This document shows, piece by piece, positions 1 to 8,055 of a stretch of 64,000 nucleotides of DNA (its first letter is position 1; each line of letters opens with the position of its first letter). The notes under the pieces were generated by a model. It was not told where the DNA came from. It did not search any database and saw only the letters and a program-made list of their open reading frames with translations. The translations under genes were made by a program, and so were the position numbers. Origin of the DNA: Christensenella sp. UBA2853 (GTDB lineage: Bacteria > Bacillota > Clostridia > Christensenellales > Aristaeellaceae); assembly GCA_002350845.1 (NCBI GenBank), contig DEFL01000027.1, positions 94,171 through 158,170 of the forward strand, read 5' to 3'.

Positions 1-2
1 GT

Positions 3-2003
3 TATTTTATCGATACGGTCTATGCACCGCATTATGCGCATTACGCTTCCGATTTCGGAACCACTTTTGCCGGTTTCTTTTCGGATGAACCGGAGATCGG
101 AAATGGTTCATCCGAGCACAACCACCATCTCAGAGCAGGTCAGCCCGATATTTCCCTCCCCTGGAGTGCCGAACTCGAACAGCGTCTCAGGAAAGCCTGG
201 GGATCTGACTTTGCCATCTGCCTCGCCTCCCTGTTTGCAGCCACCGATGCAGCACCCAGTCCGCAGGCCAGTGCAAACCGTGTGTTCTTCACCGATCAGG
301 TCGCTGACCTCTACGGGAAAAACTTCTGCGGGCAGATCGGCGACTGGTGCCGTGCGCACGGCGTCGAATATATCGGGCATGTCATTGAGGACGACGGACG
401 TCATGCCCAGCTCGGTCTGGGCACTGCGCACTATTTTCGAGCTCTTTGGGGGCAGGACATGGCAGGCATTGATGTCGTCCTTCAGCAGCTCCGTCCGGAA
501 CTCGATGATTATCCTTTCCATACGGTCGGAGGCATCAACACCTATAACGGTGAATTCTTCCACTATGGACTGGCCGGACTCGGTGTTTCTCTCGCACGTC
601 TCGATCCGAAAAAACGCGGGCGCACCGTGTGTGAGGTGTTTGGGGCATACGGCTGGGCTGAAGGGCTCAAACAGATGAAGTGGATCCTCGACCATATGAT
701 GGTCAGCGGTGTCAATCATTTCGTTCCCCACGCATTCACCATGAAGGATTTCCCGGACCCTGACTGCCCGCCGCATTTTTACGCGCGGGGAAATAATCCT
801 CAGTATCCCTATTTTCGGCATCTCATGGAATACACCCAGCGTGTCTGTCATCTCATCAGCGGCGGGAAGAGCATGGTCAGTGCAGCCATTCTGTATACGG
901 CCGAGCAGGAATGGGCCGGAGAGGTCATTCAGTTTGAAAAAGCGGCCCGGGAACTGTCCCAGGCATGCATCGGCTCTGTCATTGTTCCTGCCGATTTTCT
1001 CGCTCAGGCACGGGTATCCCATGGTTTTCTGTATCTTGATGATGATCCTGCGTCTGCTGTTCCATCCCTGATCATTTCCCAGAGCACATGGATGCCTGCA
1101 GCCTCTGCCGACGCAGTCATACGTGCAGCCGAGGCCGGCCTCCGGGTTTTCTGCTATGGTGACGCGCTTCCCCGGATTCTTGAAGCAGACGGATCCGTCC
1201 GTCACTTTCCCCAGGGACTCATCTCACTGGTCTGTGAGGGGAATCTCGCACATGCTCTCTGCAGTCACGGAATCCTCACAGGCATCACGGTCACAGGCAC
1301 TCGCTTTCTCCGTTCCTACCGTTATCTCCACGAGGACGCCGAATTCATTCTCCTTTTCAACGAGTCGACGCATGAGAGCATTCAGACCTCCATATCGTCA
1401 CCCGCATCCGGCAGACAGATGCTTCGGTATGATCCGTGGACCAATACCCTGCACCGCTTTGAGTCCAAGTGCACGCTGACACTCTCCCCGTTTGAACTGC
1501 AGGTCCTCGTCCTGTCCGATCCCGCAGATCCGGCACTGCATCTGACGGCCGCCTGTATGCCTGAGCCTTCCGCGCCTGCTTCCCTCCGTCTCCCGGAATG
1601 CGGCTGGGAGATTGCACTGTGCGAAGCGGGAACCGATGCGTTGATACCCGTTTCCCACTCTGCACTCGGAGATCTCAGCCGTCACGGCCTGTATCCGTAT
1701 TTTTCCGGAACTATACGGTATCAATGCACATTTCACTGGAGTGCAAACGCTGACCCGGCTGATCTCGTGCTCAGCCTCGGTGAAGTGTACGAAACGGCAG
1801 ATGTCAAGCTCAACGGTGTACCGATCGGTGTCAGGGTCGCTCCTCCCTACTGTTTTTCTGTCGGGCATGCCCTGAGACCTGGCACCAACGTTCTGGAGAT
1901 TCTTGTCGTCAACACACTGGTACACCGCCTGCGCGATCCGTTGTCCATGACGATGCCTATGGAACCGACAGGCCTCATCGGACCTGTCACACTTTCATGC
2001 TGA
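3..2003 (+). CDS. Glycoside hydrolase, GH106/GH2-like, 5' truncated by window edge
   Basis: The frame is open from base 3 to the stop at 2003 with no start in the first bases, so the N-terminus lies outside the window; about 666 residues are visible. The visible part begins inside a catalytic barrel: an acidic motif FFSDEPEIGN lies near its start and could carry a catalytic Glu. Then come the stretches HVIEDDG and MMVSGVNHFVPHAFTM, typical of large bacterial alpha-L-rhamnosidase-like (GH106-type) enzymes. The last ~110 residues form a galactose-binding-like beta-sandwich (LGEVYETADVKLNGVPIG, then NVLEILVVNTLVHRLRDP and PMEPTGLIGPV), as in GH2/GH78/GH106 proteins. No signal peptide can be judged. 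It is followed at once by an esterase gene, suggesting a plant or mucin glycan degradation locus extending to the left. The exact GH family and substrate are inference. Confidence 0.75.
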   Translation, partial: YFIDTVYAPHYAHYASDFGTTFAGFFSDEPEIGNGSSEHNHHLRAGQPDISLPWSAELEQRLRKAWGSDFAICLASLFAATDAAPSPQASANRVFFTDQVADLYGKNFCGQIGDWCRAHGVEYIGHVIEDDGRHAQLGLGTAHYFRALWGQDMAGIDVVLQQLRPELDDYPFHTVGGINTYNGEFFHYGLAGLGVSLARLDPKKRGRTVCEVFGAYGWAEGLKQMKWILDHMMVSGVNHFVPHAFTMKDFPDPDCPPHFYARGNNPQYPYFRHLMEYTQRVCHLISGGKSMVSAAILYTAEQEWAGEVIQFEKAARELSQACIGSVIVPADFLAQARVSHGFLYLDDDPASAVPSLIISQSTWMPAASADAVIRAAEAGLRVFCYGDALPRILEADGSVRHFPQGLISLVCEGNLAHALCSHGILTGITVTGTRFLRSYRYLHEDAEFILLFNESTHESIQTSISSPASGRQMLRYDPWTNTLHRFESKCTLTLSPFELQVLVLSDPADPALHLTAACMPEPSAPASLRLPECGWEIALCEAGTDALIPVSHSALGDLSRHGLYPYFSGTIRYQCTFHWSANADPADLVLSLGEVYETADVKLNGVPIGVRVAPPYCFSVGHALRPGTNVLEILVVNTLVHRLRDPLSMTMPMEPTGLIGPVTLSC

Positions 2004-2017
2004 AAGGGGCTATGAAC

Positions 2018-3034
2018 ATGTATTATCCTTCGCTGAACTACTTTCTTGATCTGTTTGATTCGGGGAAACGGGAATTCGCCTTTGAGGCTGAAACCCTCGA
2101 ATCCTACACTGTCTGGAAAAAAGCACTGCGCCAGCGGCTTTCTGAAATCACAGGCCTGACCCGCTGCATTCCCTGCGAGGGTGTGCATGCATTTCTCAGG
2201 ACAGAAGAAGTCGCCGGCTTCACAGCAGAGTATCATACGCTGCAGACAGAACCCGGCATCATCATGCCGTTTTATCTTCTGCGTCCCGAAACGCCTGCCC
2301 CAAAGCATCCCTGTCTGATCGTCCCCCATGGTCACGGCGGCGCAAAGAGAGAAGCCCTCATCGGTCAGGCCGGTCTGATTCGGGAAGCCCTGGAAGACGG
2401 TTTCATCGTTGTCTGTCCGGATGAGCGCGGAAGCGGTGACCGCCGTGAATTTCCTGAGCAGGGCGACACAGAGGCGCAGCTCAAAAGCAATTCCCACCGC
2501 GAACTGCTGCAGCTGGGCATCAATTTCGGACGCACAGTCATCGGCGGTGCGGTCTGGGACCTGATGCGTCTGGCCGACTGGCTGCTTGCTCTTCCGGGCA
2601 CTGACGGTTTTCTTGCCTGCGCAGGTATGTCCGGCGGCGGTCAGCAGACACTCTGGTTTGCTGCGCTGGACGACCGTGTCTGTGCAGCGATTACCAGCGG
2701 ATACTTCTATGGGGTCCGTGATGCCCTGATTGAACTGCCTCAAAACTGTGCATGCAACTATGTTCCGCATTTCTTCGAAACAGCCGACATGGGTGAGCTC
2801 GGAGCACTGCTAGCGCCGCGTCCGTTTTTTGTGGAGAGTGGCACCAACGACCCGCTCTCAGGGAAACGCCGCCTTGCCAATGTCACAGAACAGCTGGATG
2901 TCACCCGGGCTGCCTATCGTCTGTTTGACGCAGAAGACCGGATCGAACACTCCGTTCATGAAGGCGCACATCAGTGGTGCGGCAAAGGCATGCAGGCCTT
3001 CCTCCGCAAAGCACTTGCAGAATGGTCCAAGTAA
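2018..3034 (+). CDS. Alpha/beta hydrolase (dienelactone hydrolase/acetyl-esterase-like)
   Basis: The 338-residue protein has the alpha/beta-hydrolase layout: an oxyanion-hole segment PHGHGG, a nucleophile elbow CAGMSGGGQQTLW with the catalytic Ser, and late Asp/His candidates (SGTNDPLSG and HEGAHQWCG). No signal peptide is present, so it should act in the cytoplasm. The start is set at 2018 because GAAAGGGG at 2002-2009 lies 8 bases upstream; in-frame ATGs at 1997 and 2012 are less well placed. It is probably co-transcribed with the glycoside hydrolase that ends at 2003. A role in deacylating sugars released by that enzyme is a reasonable inference. It resembles the PF12715-type abhydrolase family, but the substrate cannot be told from sequence. 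Confidence 0.8.
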   Translation: MYYPSLNYFLDLFDSGKREFAFEAETLESYTVWKKALRQRLSEITGLTRCIPCEGVHAFLRTEEVAGFTAEYHTLQTEPGIIMPFYLLRPETPAPKHPCLIVPHGHGGAKREALIGQAGLIREALEDGFIVVCPDERGSGDRREFPEQGDTEAQLKSNSHRELLQLGINFGRTVIGGAVWDLMRLADWLLALPGTDGFLACAGMSGGGQQTLWFAALDDRVCAAITSGYFYGVRDALIELPQNCACNYVPHFFETADMGELGALLAPRPFFVESGTNDPLSGKRRLANVTEQLDVTRAAYRLFDAEDRIEHSVHEGAHQWCGKGMQAFLRKALAEWSK

Positions 3035-3182
3035 AAAGCCGCAGTTTTATCTCCTGACTGATCACAGCGTGCGTCCTCCCAATCCCCTCTCATTGACCCG
3101 GGTCTGATTCGCTTCATGCGTACAATCCGGCTGCATCTGTCCGATTTCGGGCTTCTGACAGAAGACCTGAATCGAGCAAATG

Positions 3183-3216
3183 AAAAGAACGTCCATGCCA
3201 CACGGACGTTCTTTTT
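3183..3216. terminator. Bidirectional rho-independent terminator between convergent genes
   Basis: An 11-bp stem (AAAGAACGTCC / GGACGTTCTTT) with a 9-base loop is flanked by A and T runs. It lies between the esterase (plus) and the purine permease (minus) and can serve both. Confidence 0.85.
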
Positions 3217-3281
3217 CATTTGTTCAGCTCATGCTGGAATTCCTTCCATCCCCGGCATGACACATTCACTTTTCAGCCATC

Positions 3282-4706
3282 TCACAGTGCCACAAAGAAC
3301 TTGATGAGGAAAATGGCAGAAAGGATATACGTCAGTACAGAGACTTTCTTTGCTTTTCCTGTGCAGCACTGAATCACAGTATAAGCAATCAGGGCAAGAC
3401 CGATGCCATGTCCGATGGACCCGGAGATCGGCATCGCCAGAAGCATAATCCCGACCGGTGCCATCTGTGAGATATCGTCGAAATCAATCTTTTTCAGATT
3501 GCTCAGCATCAGGATGCCGACGTAGATCAGGGCAGATGAAGTTGCAGCAGCAGGAATGACAGCTGCAATCGGGGCAATAAACATGCACAGCAGGAAAAGA
3601 ATGGCGGCTGTAATCGCTGTCAGACCGGTTCTGCCGCCTGCTTCCACGCCGGAAGCAGATTCCACAAAGGTGGTCACCGTTGACGTGCCCGTCAGTGCAC
3701 CGGCCACCGTACCGACGGCATCCGATACGAGTGCCTGACGCATGTTCGGCATATTCCCGTTCTCGTCCACCATATTGGCCCGGGATGCAGTTCCGACCAG
3801 CGTGCCGATGGTATCAAACATATCGATGATGCAGAAAGTCACAATCAGCGTCACCATGGTAAACCAGCCGATTTGTGCAAACCCGGCAAAATCCACTTTG
3901 AACAGTGTTGTCTTTGCCATATCCCCGAACGCAGGAACAAACGACGCTGTCTTGAGTGATTCAAATGGATTGGTCCCGAGAACAACAGCCTCGCCGATCC
4001 AGTAGAGCACGGATGCCGCCAGCATTCCGTACAGCACAGAACCCTTCACTTTCCGATGGTTCAGTGCAATGATCACAAACAGTCCAAAGAACATGGTCAC
4101 AACAGCAAGAAGCATCGGTTCATGTCCGGTTCCCATTTGAGTTTTCCCGTACGTCGCCGTCAGCGCGCCGAAGAAGTCACGCATAACATAGAACGGGCCG
4201 CCGGTTTCAGAATAAATGCCCACGTTCGAGCCTACACCAATGTTCATCAGCATGAGTCCAATCGACGGACCGATTCCCAGCCGAATGCCCAGCGGGATGG
4301 CATCCACAATCTTTTCGCGGATATTCAGAACGGAGAGCACAAGAAAGAGTATGCCTTCCACCAGAATAATGACCAGTGCAGACTGAAAAGACTGCAGATA
4401 CGTAAACCCGGTCATGGCTGCAATATTCGAAACCACAACAGCAAAGAAACTGTTCAGTCCCATCCCCGGTGCCATGACAAACGGCTTGTTCGCCAGAAGA
4501 CCCATGCAGACTGTGCCGATGGCTGACGCGATGCAGGTCGCCAGGAAAACACCGTTCCAGAGTTCCTGTCCTTCTGCGCCGAAATTGGTCAGCAGGTTCG
4601 GATTCAGTGCAATGATATAGGCCATGGTCATAAAGCTGGTCAGGCCTGCGATCACTTCTGTACGAACATTGGTTCCGTTTTCCCTGAGTTTAAAAAAGTC
4701 CCTCAT
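3282..4706 (-). CDS. NCS2/AzgA-type purine (guanine/hypoxanthine/adenine) permease
   Basis: This 474-residue membrane protein has about a dozen hydrophobic segments and the AzgA/PbuG-type N-terminus: FFKLRENGTNVRTEVIAGLTS and then TMAYIIALNPNLL, followed by the MAPGMGLNSFFA block and the later DMFDTIGTLVG and SATTFVES-like region (GTSTVTTFVESASGVEAGGRTGLTA). These are hallmarks of proton-coupled purine uptake proteins. The start at 4706 has AAGGGGG about 10 bases upstream; a longer in-frame reading to 4799 would begin upstream of the promoter and is rejected. It is a single-gene unit with its own consensus promoter and a shared terminator. The leader is only about 20 nt, so a purine riboswitch is not present. 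Confidence 0.93.
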   Translation of the reverse strand: MRDFFKLRENGTNVRTEVIAGLTSFMTMAYIIALNPNLLTNFGAEGQELWNGVFLATCIASAIGTVCMGLLANKPFVMAPGMGLNSFFAVVVSNIAAMTGFTYLQSFQSALVIILVEGILFLVLSVLNIREKIVDAIPLGIRLGIGPSIGLMLMNIGVGSNVGIYSETGGPFYVMRDFFGALTATYGKTQMGTGHEPMLLAVVTMFFGLFVIIALNHRKVKGSVLYGMLAASVLYWIGEAVVLGTNPFESLKTASFVPAFGDMAKTTLFKVDFAGFAQIGWFTMVTLIVTFCIIDMFDTIGTLVGTASRANMVDENGNMPNMRQALVSDAVGTVAGALTGTSTVTTFVESASGVEAGGRTGLTAITAAILFLLCMFIAPIAAVIPAAATSSALIYVGILMLSNLKKIDFDDISQMAPVGIMLLAMPISGSIGHGIGLALIAYTVIQCCTGKAKKVSVLTYILSAIFLIKFFVAL

Positions 4707-4731
4707 AAAGTAAAATCCCCCTTCGTACGAT

Positions 4732-4760
4732 ATTATAACAGATATATTTGGAACTGTGAA
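4732..4760 (-). promoter_or_regulatory. Promoter of purine permease gene
   Basis: On the minus strand TTCACA (4760-4755), a 17-nt spacer and TATAAT (4737-4732) form a near-consensus sigma-A promoter. The start of transcription falls about 20 nt before the ATG. Confidence 0.8.
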
Positions 4761-4853
4761 CTTCCGCTTTGTCCGAATCCTGCTGTCCTCCTCCAGCACT
4801 GCGGAGTGCCGCTCCGATCCCCATGCCTTTCGATTGAAATCCGACTTTCAATA

Positions 4854-4880
4854 GGAAAAAGCCGCCCGGAAGCGGCTCTT
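4854..4880 (-). terminator. Rho-independent terminator after aldo/keto reductase
   Basis: The minus strand carries AGCCGC-TTCCGG-GCGGCT followed by five T, directly after the stop of the reductase at 4885. Confidence 0.85.
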
Positions 4881-4884
4881 TACG

Positions 4885-5997
4885 TTACTTCATTTCAGCG
4901 TGACATTTTTTCAGTTCCTCGATCACCTGTATTTTCTGCGGGCATGTGCTCACACATTTCCCGCACCGTACACAGGCATCTGCCCCAGGACCCTTTTCAA
5001 GAATCTCCCTGTACGCTTTTCTGCCTTCTTCCAGCTGGCCCCAGACCGTCTGCCGGTTCCTGGCAGCAAAAATATCCGGAATCGGGATCCCCTGCGGACA
5101 GCCTTCCACACAGTAGCGGCAGGCAGTGCACGGAATGGATTTCACGCTGTTAAAGAACACCTGCGCCTGATGAATGGTTTCCTGTTCATCCCGGGAAAGC
5201 GGCTGGAAATCTGTCATGTACGATAGATTATCCCGCATCTGTGCTGTATCCGACATCCCGGACAGAACCGCAAGAATGCCGTCCAGGGAAGCCACAAAAC
5301 GGATAGCCCAGGACGCGAACGAAGCAGACGGATTGGCGCCATGGAGCAGTTCCCTGACTTCTTTGGGCGGATTGGCCAGGCCGCCGCCTTTCACCGGTTC
5401 CATGACAACAATCGGCAGTCCGTGCTTTCTGGCAACCTCATAATTGGCCCTGGACTGAACGTTTTTCGCTTCCCAGTCCTGATAATTGATCTGCAGCTGA
5501 ACAAACTCCACTTCGGGATGCTTCTCGATGATCTCCTCCAGGAGTTCCGGACTGTCGTGGAAAGAAAAACCGATATGCCGGATTCTTCCCTTTGCTTTTT
5601 CTTCCTGAACGAAATCCCAGAGATGAAACCGTTCATATTTGTCCACATTGCTGCGGGACAGCGCATGCAGAAGATAATAGTCGAAATAGCCCGCACCCGT
5701 CCGCTCCAGGCTGGTCGTCAGCTCCTTCTTGGCCATGTTTTCCGTCAGCGCAGTCATGGTATTGAGCTTTGTTGCCAGGGTATAGGCGTCCCGGGGATAC
5801 CGCTCAACAAGGGCTTTCCGTGTTGCAACTTCAGAACCCGGATAAATATACGCCGTATCGAAATAGGTACCGCCCGCCTGAAGGAACAGGTCCACCATTT
5901 CTTTGGTCTGTTCGATATCAATTCCCAGACCTTTTCTTGGAAGGCGCATCAGGCCAAAACCAAGCTTTGAATGCATGTTTCCAATTTCGACTGCCAT
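4885..5997 (-). CDS. Aldo/keto reductase with C-terminal 2x[4Fe-4S] ferredoxin domain
   Basis: The 370-residue protein has an AKR barrel: FGLMRLPRKG at the start, the Asp/Tyr pair in TYFDTAYIYPGSE, Lys in LATKLNT and His in YYLLHAL make the usual tetrad. The C-terminal ~80 residues carry two CX2CX2CX3CP clusters (CTACRYCVEGCP and CVRCGKCVSTCP), so electrons may pass through Fe-S clusters instead of, or as well as, NADPH. Such fusions are common in anaerobic clostridia; the substrate is unknown. The ATG at 5997 follows GGGAGA at good distance. It stands downstream of the TPM-domain gene with 76 nt between and no clear terminator, so read-through is possible. A paralogue lies at 46.1-47.2 kb. 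Confidence 0.92.
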   Translation of the reverse strand: MAVEIGNMHSKLGFGLMRLPRKGLGIDIEQTKEMVDLFLQAGGTYFDTAYIYPGSEVATRKALVERYPRDAYTLATKLNTMTALTENMAKKELTTSLERTGAGYFDYYLLHALSRSNVDKYERFHLWDFVQEEKAKGRIRHIGFSFHDSPELLEEIIEKHPEVEFVQLQINYQDWEAKNVQSRANYEVARKHGLPIVVMEPVKGGGLANPPKEVRELLHGANPSASFASWAIRFVASLDGILAVLSGMSDTAQMRDNLSYMTDFQPLSRDEQETIHQAQVFFNSVKSIPCTACRYCVEGCPQGIPIPDIFAARNRQTVWGQLEEGRKAYREILEKGPGADACVRCGKCVSTCPQKIQVIEELKKCHAEMK

Positions 5998-6073
5998 AGA
6001 TCATGTCTCCCATTGTATACCAGGATTTCCAGGTCAGTGACAGGCTGCCTGGGCCGATCGGTTCCTCAGAACA

Positions 6074-6928
6074 TCAGAAGTGATGTCCCCCGCCTCCATG
6101 AGACATGCCGCCGGAGGACATGTGCATGCCGGACCCGCGTCCGCCTCCGCCGCCGTGACCTCCTCCGCCGCCGGATGAACGCACAATGGGGACGCGTGTG
6201 ACACGCTCCCGGATAAACTGTTCATCATCGACCTGCATGTTCACACGAACATTTTCTTTGCCAAGGCTGTAATGATAGGTTTTCCCCTTCAGGAGATACA
6301 TCCGCATCACCACAAGATACATGATCAGTGCAGCTGATGCACCGCAGATAACAGCAAAGAAGAGTTCGCTTTTCGTCAGTTTGTTGTAAATGCCCGTCAG
6401 GCGTTCACCCGTCTCCAAATCATAACGGAATGAACCTTCCTCGATGCCTTCTCTCAGAAACTGATTGAGCGTGGTGAGTTCTGCGATCATGGCCCGGCCG
6501 TATTCCCCGTTGTACAGGGCATCGTCTGCACTTGACAGCATCTCCTCAATTCTGTGATCATTCAGATAATCCGCCATGGTCCCTGCAGTAGACAGATAAT
6601 TATAGCGGTTCGTCATGTCCAGAATCATCAGGACGCCTGCACGGTCCTCGCCCAGGCCGTACCCGTTGTTTTCATAGTAGGTATCTGCATAGTCGACCGT
6701 CACACGGTCATCCCCGCCGGAATGCGGAACATCATAGGTCGTCAGCACGCCGATATCCATCTTGTACTGTTCGACCATCTGACGGATCATGGTTTCCATC
6801 TGCTCGATTTCACTCTGACTGTAAAGCGATGCATCGTCAATCACCCATGCATGGTCCGCAGCCGCTGGGAGAGCAAGGAGTGATACAAAGAGACTGAGCA
6901 GGAGGAGGCAAACACTTTTCCTTACCAT
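6074..6928 (-). CDS. TPM-domain membrane protein with Gly/His-rich tail (YgcG-like)
   Basis: The 284-residue protein starts with a signal sequence (VCLLLLSLFVSLLALPAAADHA), followed by a TPM domain of about 130 residues (DDASLYSQSEIEQMETMI, IGVLTTYDV, GYGLGEDRAGVLMILDM). It then has one membrane segment (FFAVICGASAALIMYLVVMRMYL) and ends in a low-complexity Gly/His/Ser tail (GGGGGHGGGGGRGSG...). TPM domains occur in phosphatase-like thylakoid proteins and in bacterial YgcG-type proteins whose role is poorly known. The start at 6928 is chosen over 6949 because GGGAGGTG sits 8 bases upstream. It overlaps the end of the zinc-ribbon gene by 7 nt, so translation is probably coupled. The Gly-rich tail ending in GGGGHHF is the usual C-terminus of this family. 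Confidence 0.88.
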   Translation of the reverse strand: MVRKSVCLLLLSLFVSLLALPAAADHAWVIDDASLYSQSEIEQMETMIRQMVEQYKMDIGVLTTYDVPHSGGDDRVTVDYADTYYENNGYGLGEDRAGVLMILDMTNRYNYLSTAGTMADYLNDHRIEEMLSSADDALYNGEYGRAMIAELTTLNQFLREGIEEGSFRYDLETGERLTGIYNKLTKSELFFAVICGASAALIMYLVVMRMYLLKGKTYHYSLGKENVRVNMQVDDEQFIRERVTRVPIVRSSGGGGGHGGGGGRGSGMHMSSGGMSHGGGGHHF

Positions 6929-7947
6929 ATCAGTGCACCTCCCAGACACAGGATGCCCAGAATCACGGCCCCCAGAAGCAGGCTGGTCAGAAGCAGCTTT
7001 TTTCTGTCCAGCGGCAGCCGTCCACAGACGGTCCCCGTCTGGCCGTTCATCATGAAATAATATGGCTTGTCCTTCGTCCTTCCCTGATAGGTCAGTACCC
7101 AGGCAGGAAGCAGGACATACCGCATGCGCTGACAGGTCACGCTGAAATCTGTTTTACCTGTCAGCGAGCTGTATTCGCCACTCTTCTCCATGAGCCCGGG
7201 GACATACTTCCGGACTTCCTGCTCCATATCCGCCCCGGCTTCCTGCTCTTCAATATCGCGTTTTTCCGCAAAAAAGCCGCTCAGGTACGACATGGAAAAC
7301 GGCTTCATGTTCCGCATGTCGAAAGGATGAATCCCATCGGAGAGCTTTCGGTCCACTTCATGCAGCGCTTTTCTCTGAAGATTCTTAAAACGCAGATGTC
7401 CTTTTCTGGACACATGATAATACCGGGTTCGGGTGATATTATAGTTGCCCCGGATCATGGTTTTCACCTTGGTTCCTTCTCCTTCAAAGGCTGCATCCCC
7501 CTCAAACTGACCGAGCCAGTACGGATAGTAGACACCGGACAGCATTTCGAGCTGGTCATCCGACAGAAATTGCCGGTCCAGAAAGCGCTTCTTTGAGAGG
7601 AACTGCTTGAACGCAGAGAGTGCATGTTCTTTATCCAGTTCGAAGGGGACCACACCATCCGGGCGAAAAGCATCGCTGAGTCGATCCATCAGCACAACAG
7701 GACTGTGACAGAAATAGCAGCGTGTAGCTGCTGTGGTTTCATCTGTTACGATCTGTGCGCCGCAGTTCTGACAGTGATATTCCCTGAGTCCTGCCTGCTC
7801 AGGCGCTGTGTCACTGGCATACCCCTGCGTCATTTCTTCTTCTGTCGACGTGCGCCCGCAGAACGGGCACTGCATGGATTTCGTTCCCGGAACATATTCC
7901 AGGGAGTTGCCGCATGCAGGACATTTGAATGTCCATACCTGACTCAA
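6922..7947 (-). CDS. Zinc-ribbon protein with C-terminal membrane anchor
   Basis: The protein opens with CPACGN...CPFCGR, followed by CQNCGA...CYFCHS, two Cys4 zinc ribbons in the first ~80 residues. A soluble middle region contains YYPYWLG and YVLLPAWVLTYQG, seen in TFIIB-like zinc-ribbon proteins of Firmicutes, and the C-terminus is a single membrane segment (LLLTSLLLGAVILGILCLGGALIW). The start is taken as TTG at 7947 (341 aa): GGAGGAGGGG lies 7 bases upstream, and the mapped promoter puts the transcript start near 7971, almost on top of the alternative ATG at 7968. Function is unknown. Tight coupling to the TPM-domain gene suggests that the two act together at the membrane, perhaps in envelope protein handling (inference). 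Confidence 0.8.
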   Translation of the reverse strand: MSQVWTFKCPACGNSLEYVPGTKSMQCPFCGRTSTEEEMTQGYASDTAPEQAGLREYHCQNCGAQIVTDETTAATRCYFCHSPVVLMDRLSDAFRPDGVVPFELDKEHALSAFKQFLSKKRFLDRQFLSDDQLEMLSGVYYPYWLGQFEGDAAFEGEGTKVKTMIRGNYNITRTRYYHVSRKGHLRFKNLQRKALHEVDRKLSDGIHPFDMRNMKPFSMSYLSGFFAEKRDIEEQEAGADMEQEVRKYVPGLMEKSGEYSSLTGKTDFSVTCQRMRYVLLPAWVLTYQGRTKDKPYYFMMNGQTGTVCGRLPLDRKKLLLTSLLLGAVILGILCLGGALIW

Positions 7948-7977
7948 TCGGCTTCCCCTCCTCCGCATTTTTCCACT

Positions 7978-8006
7978 ATGATATCATCTCTTCCATTCGC
8001 CTGCAA
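7978..8006 (-). promoter_or_regulatory. Promoter of zinc-ribbon/TPM operon
   Basis: TTGCAG (8006-8001), 17 nt and TATCAT (7983-7978) on the minus strand. Its position supports the TTG start at 7947. Confidence 0.65.
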
Positions 8007-8012
8007 CAGGAT

Positions 8013-8048
8013 CGAAAAACGGATGCATCCCTGTCCGGACACATCCGT
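8013..8048 (-). terminator. Terminator after DUF4097 gene
   Basis: The minus strand has ACGGATG...CATCCGT with an inner self-complementary TGTCCGGACA, followed by TTTTTC. It ends the PadR-DUF4097 transcript. Confidence 0.8.
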
Positions 8049-8055
8049 CTGGTGG

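Noticed and set aside
4707..4870. Purine riboswitch ahead of the purine permease
   Set aside because: A consensus promoter lies so close that only ~20 nt of leader remain, too short for a riboswitch.
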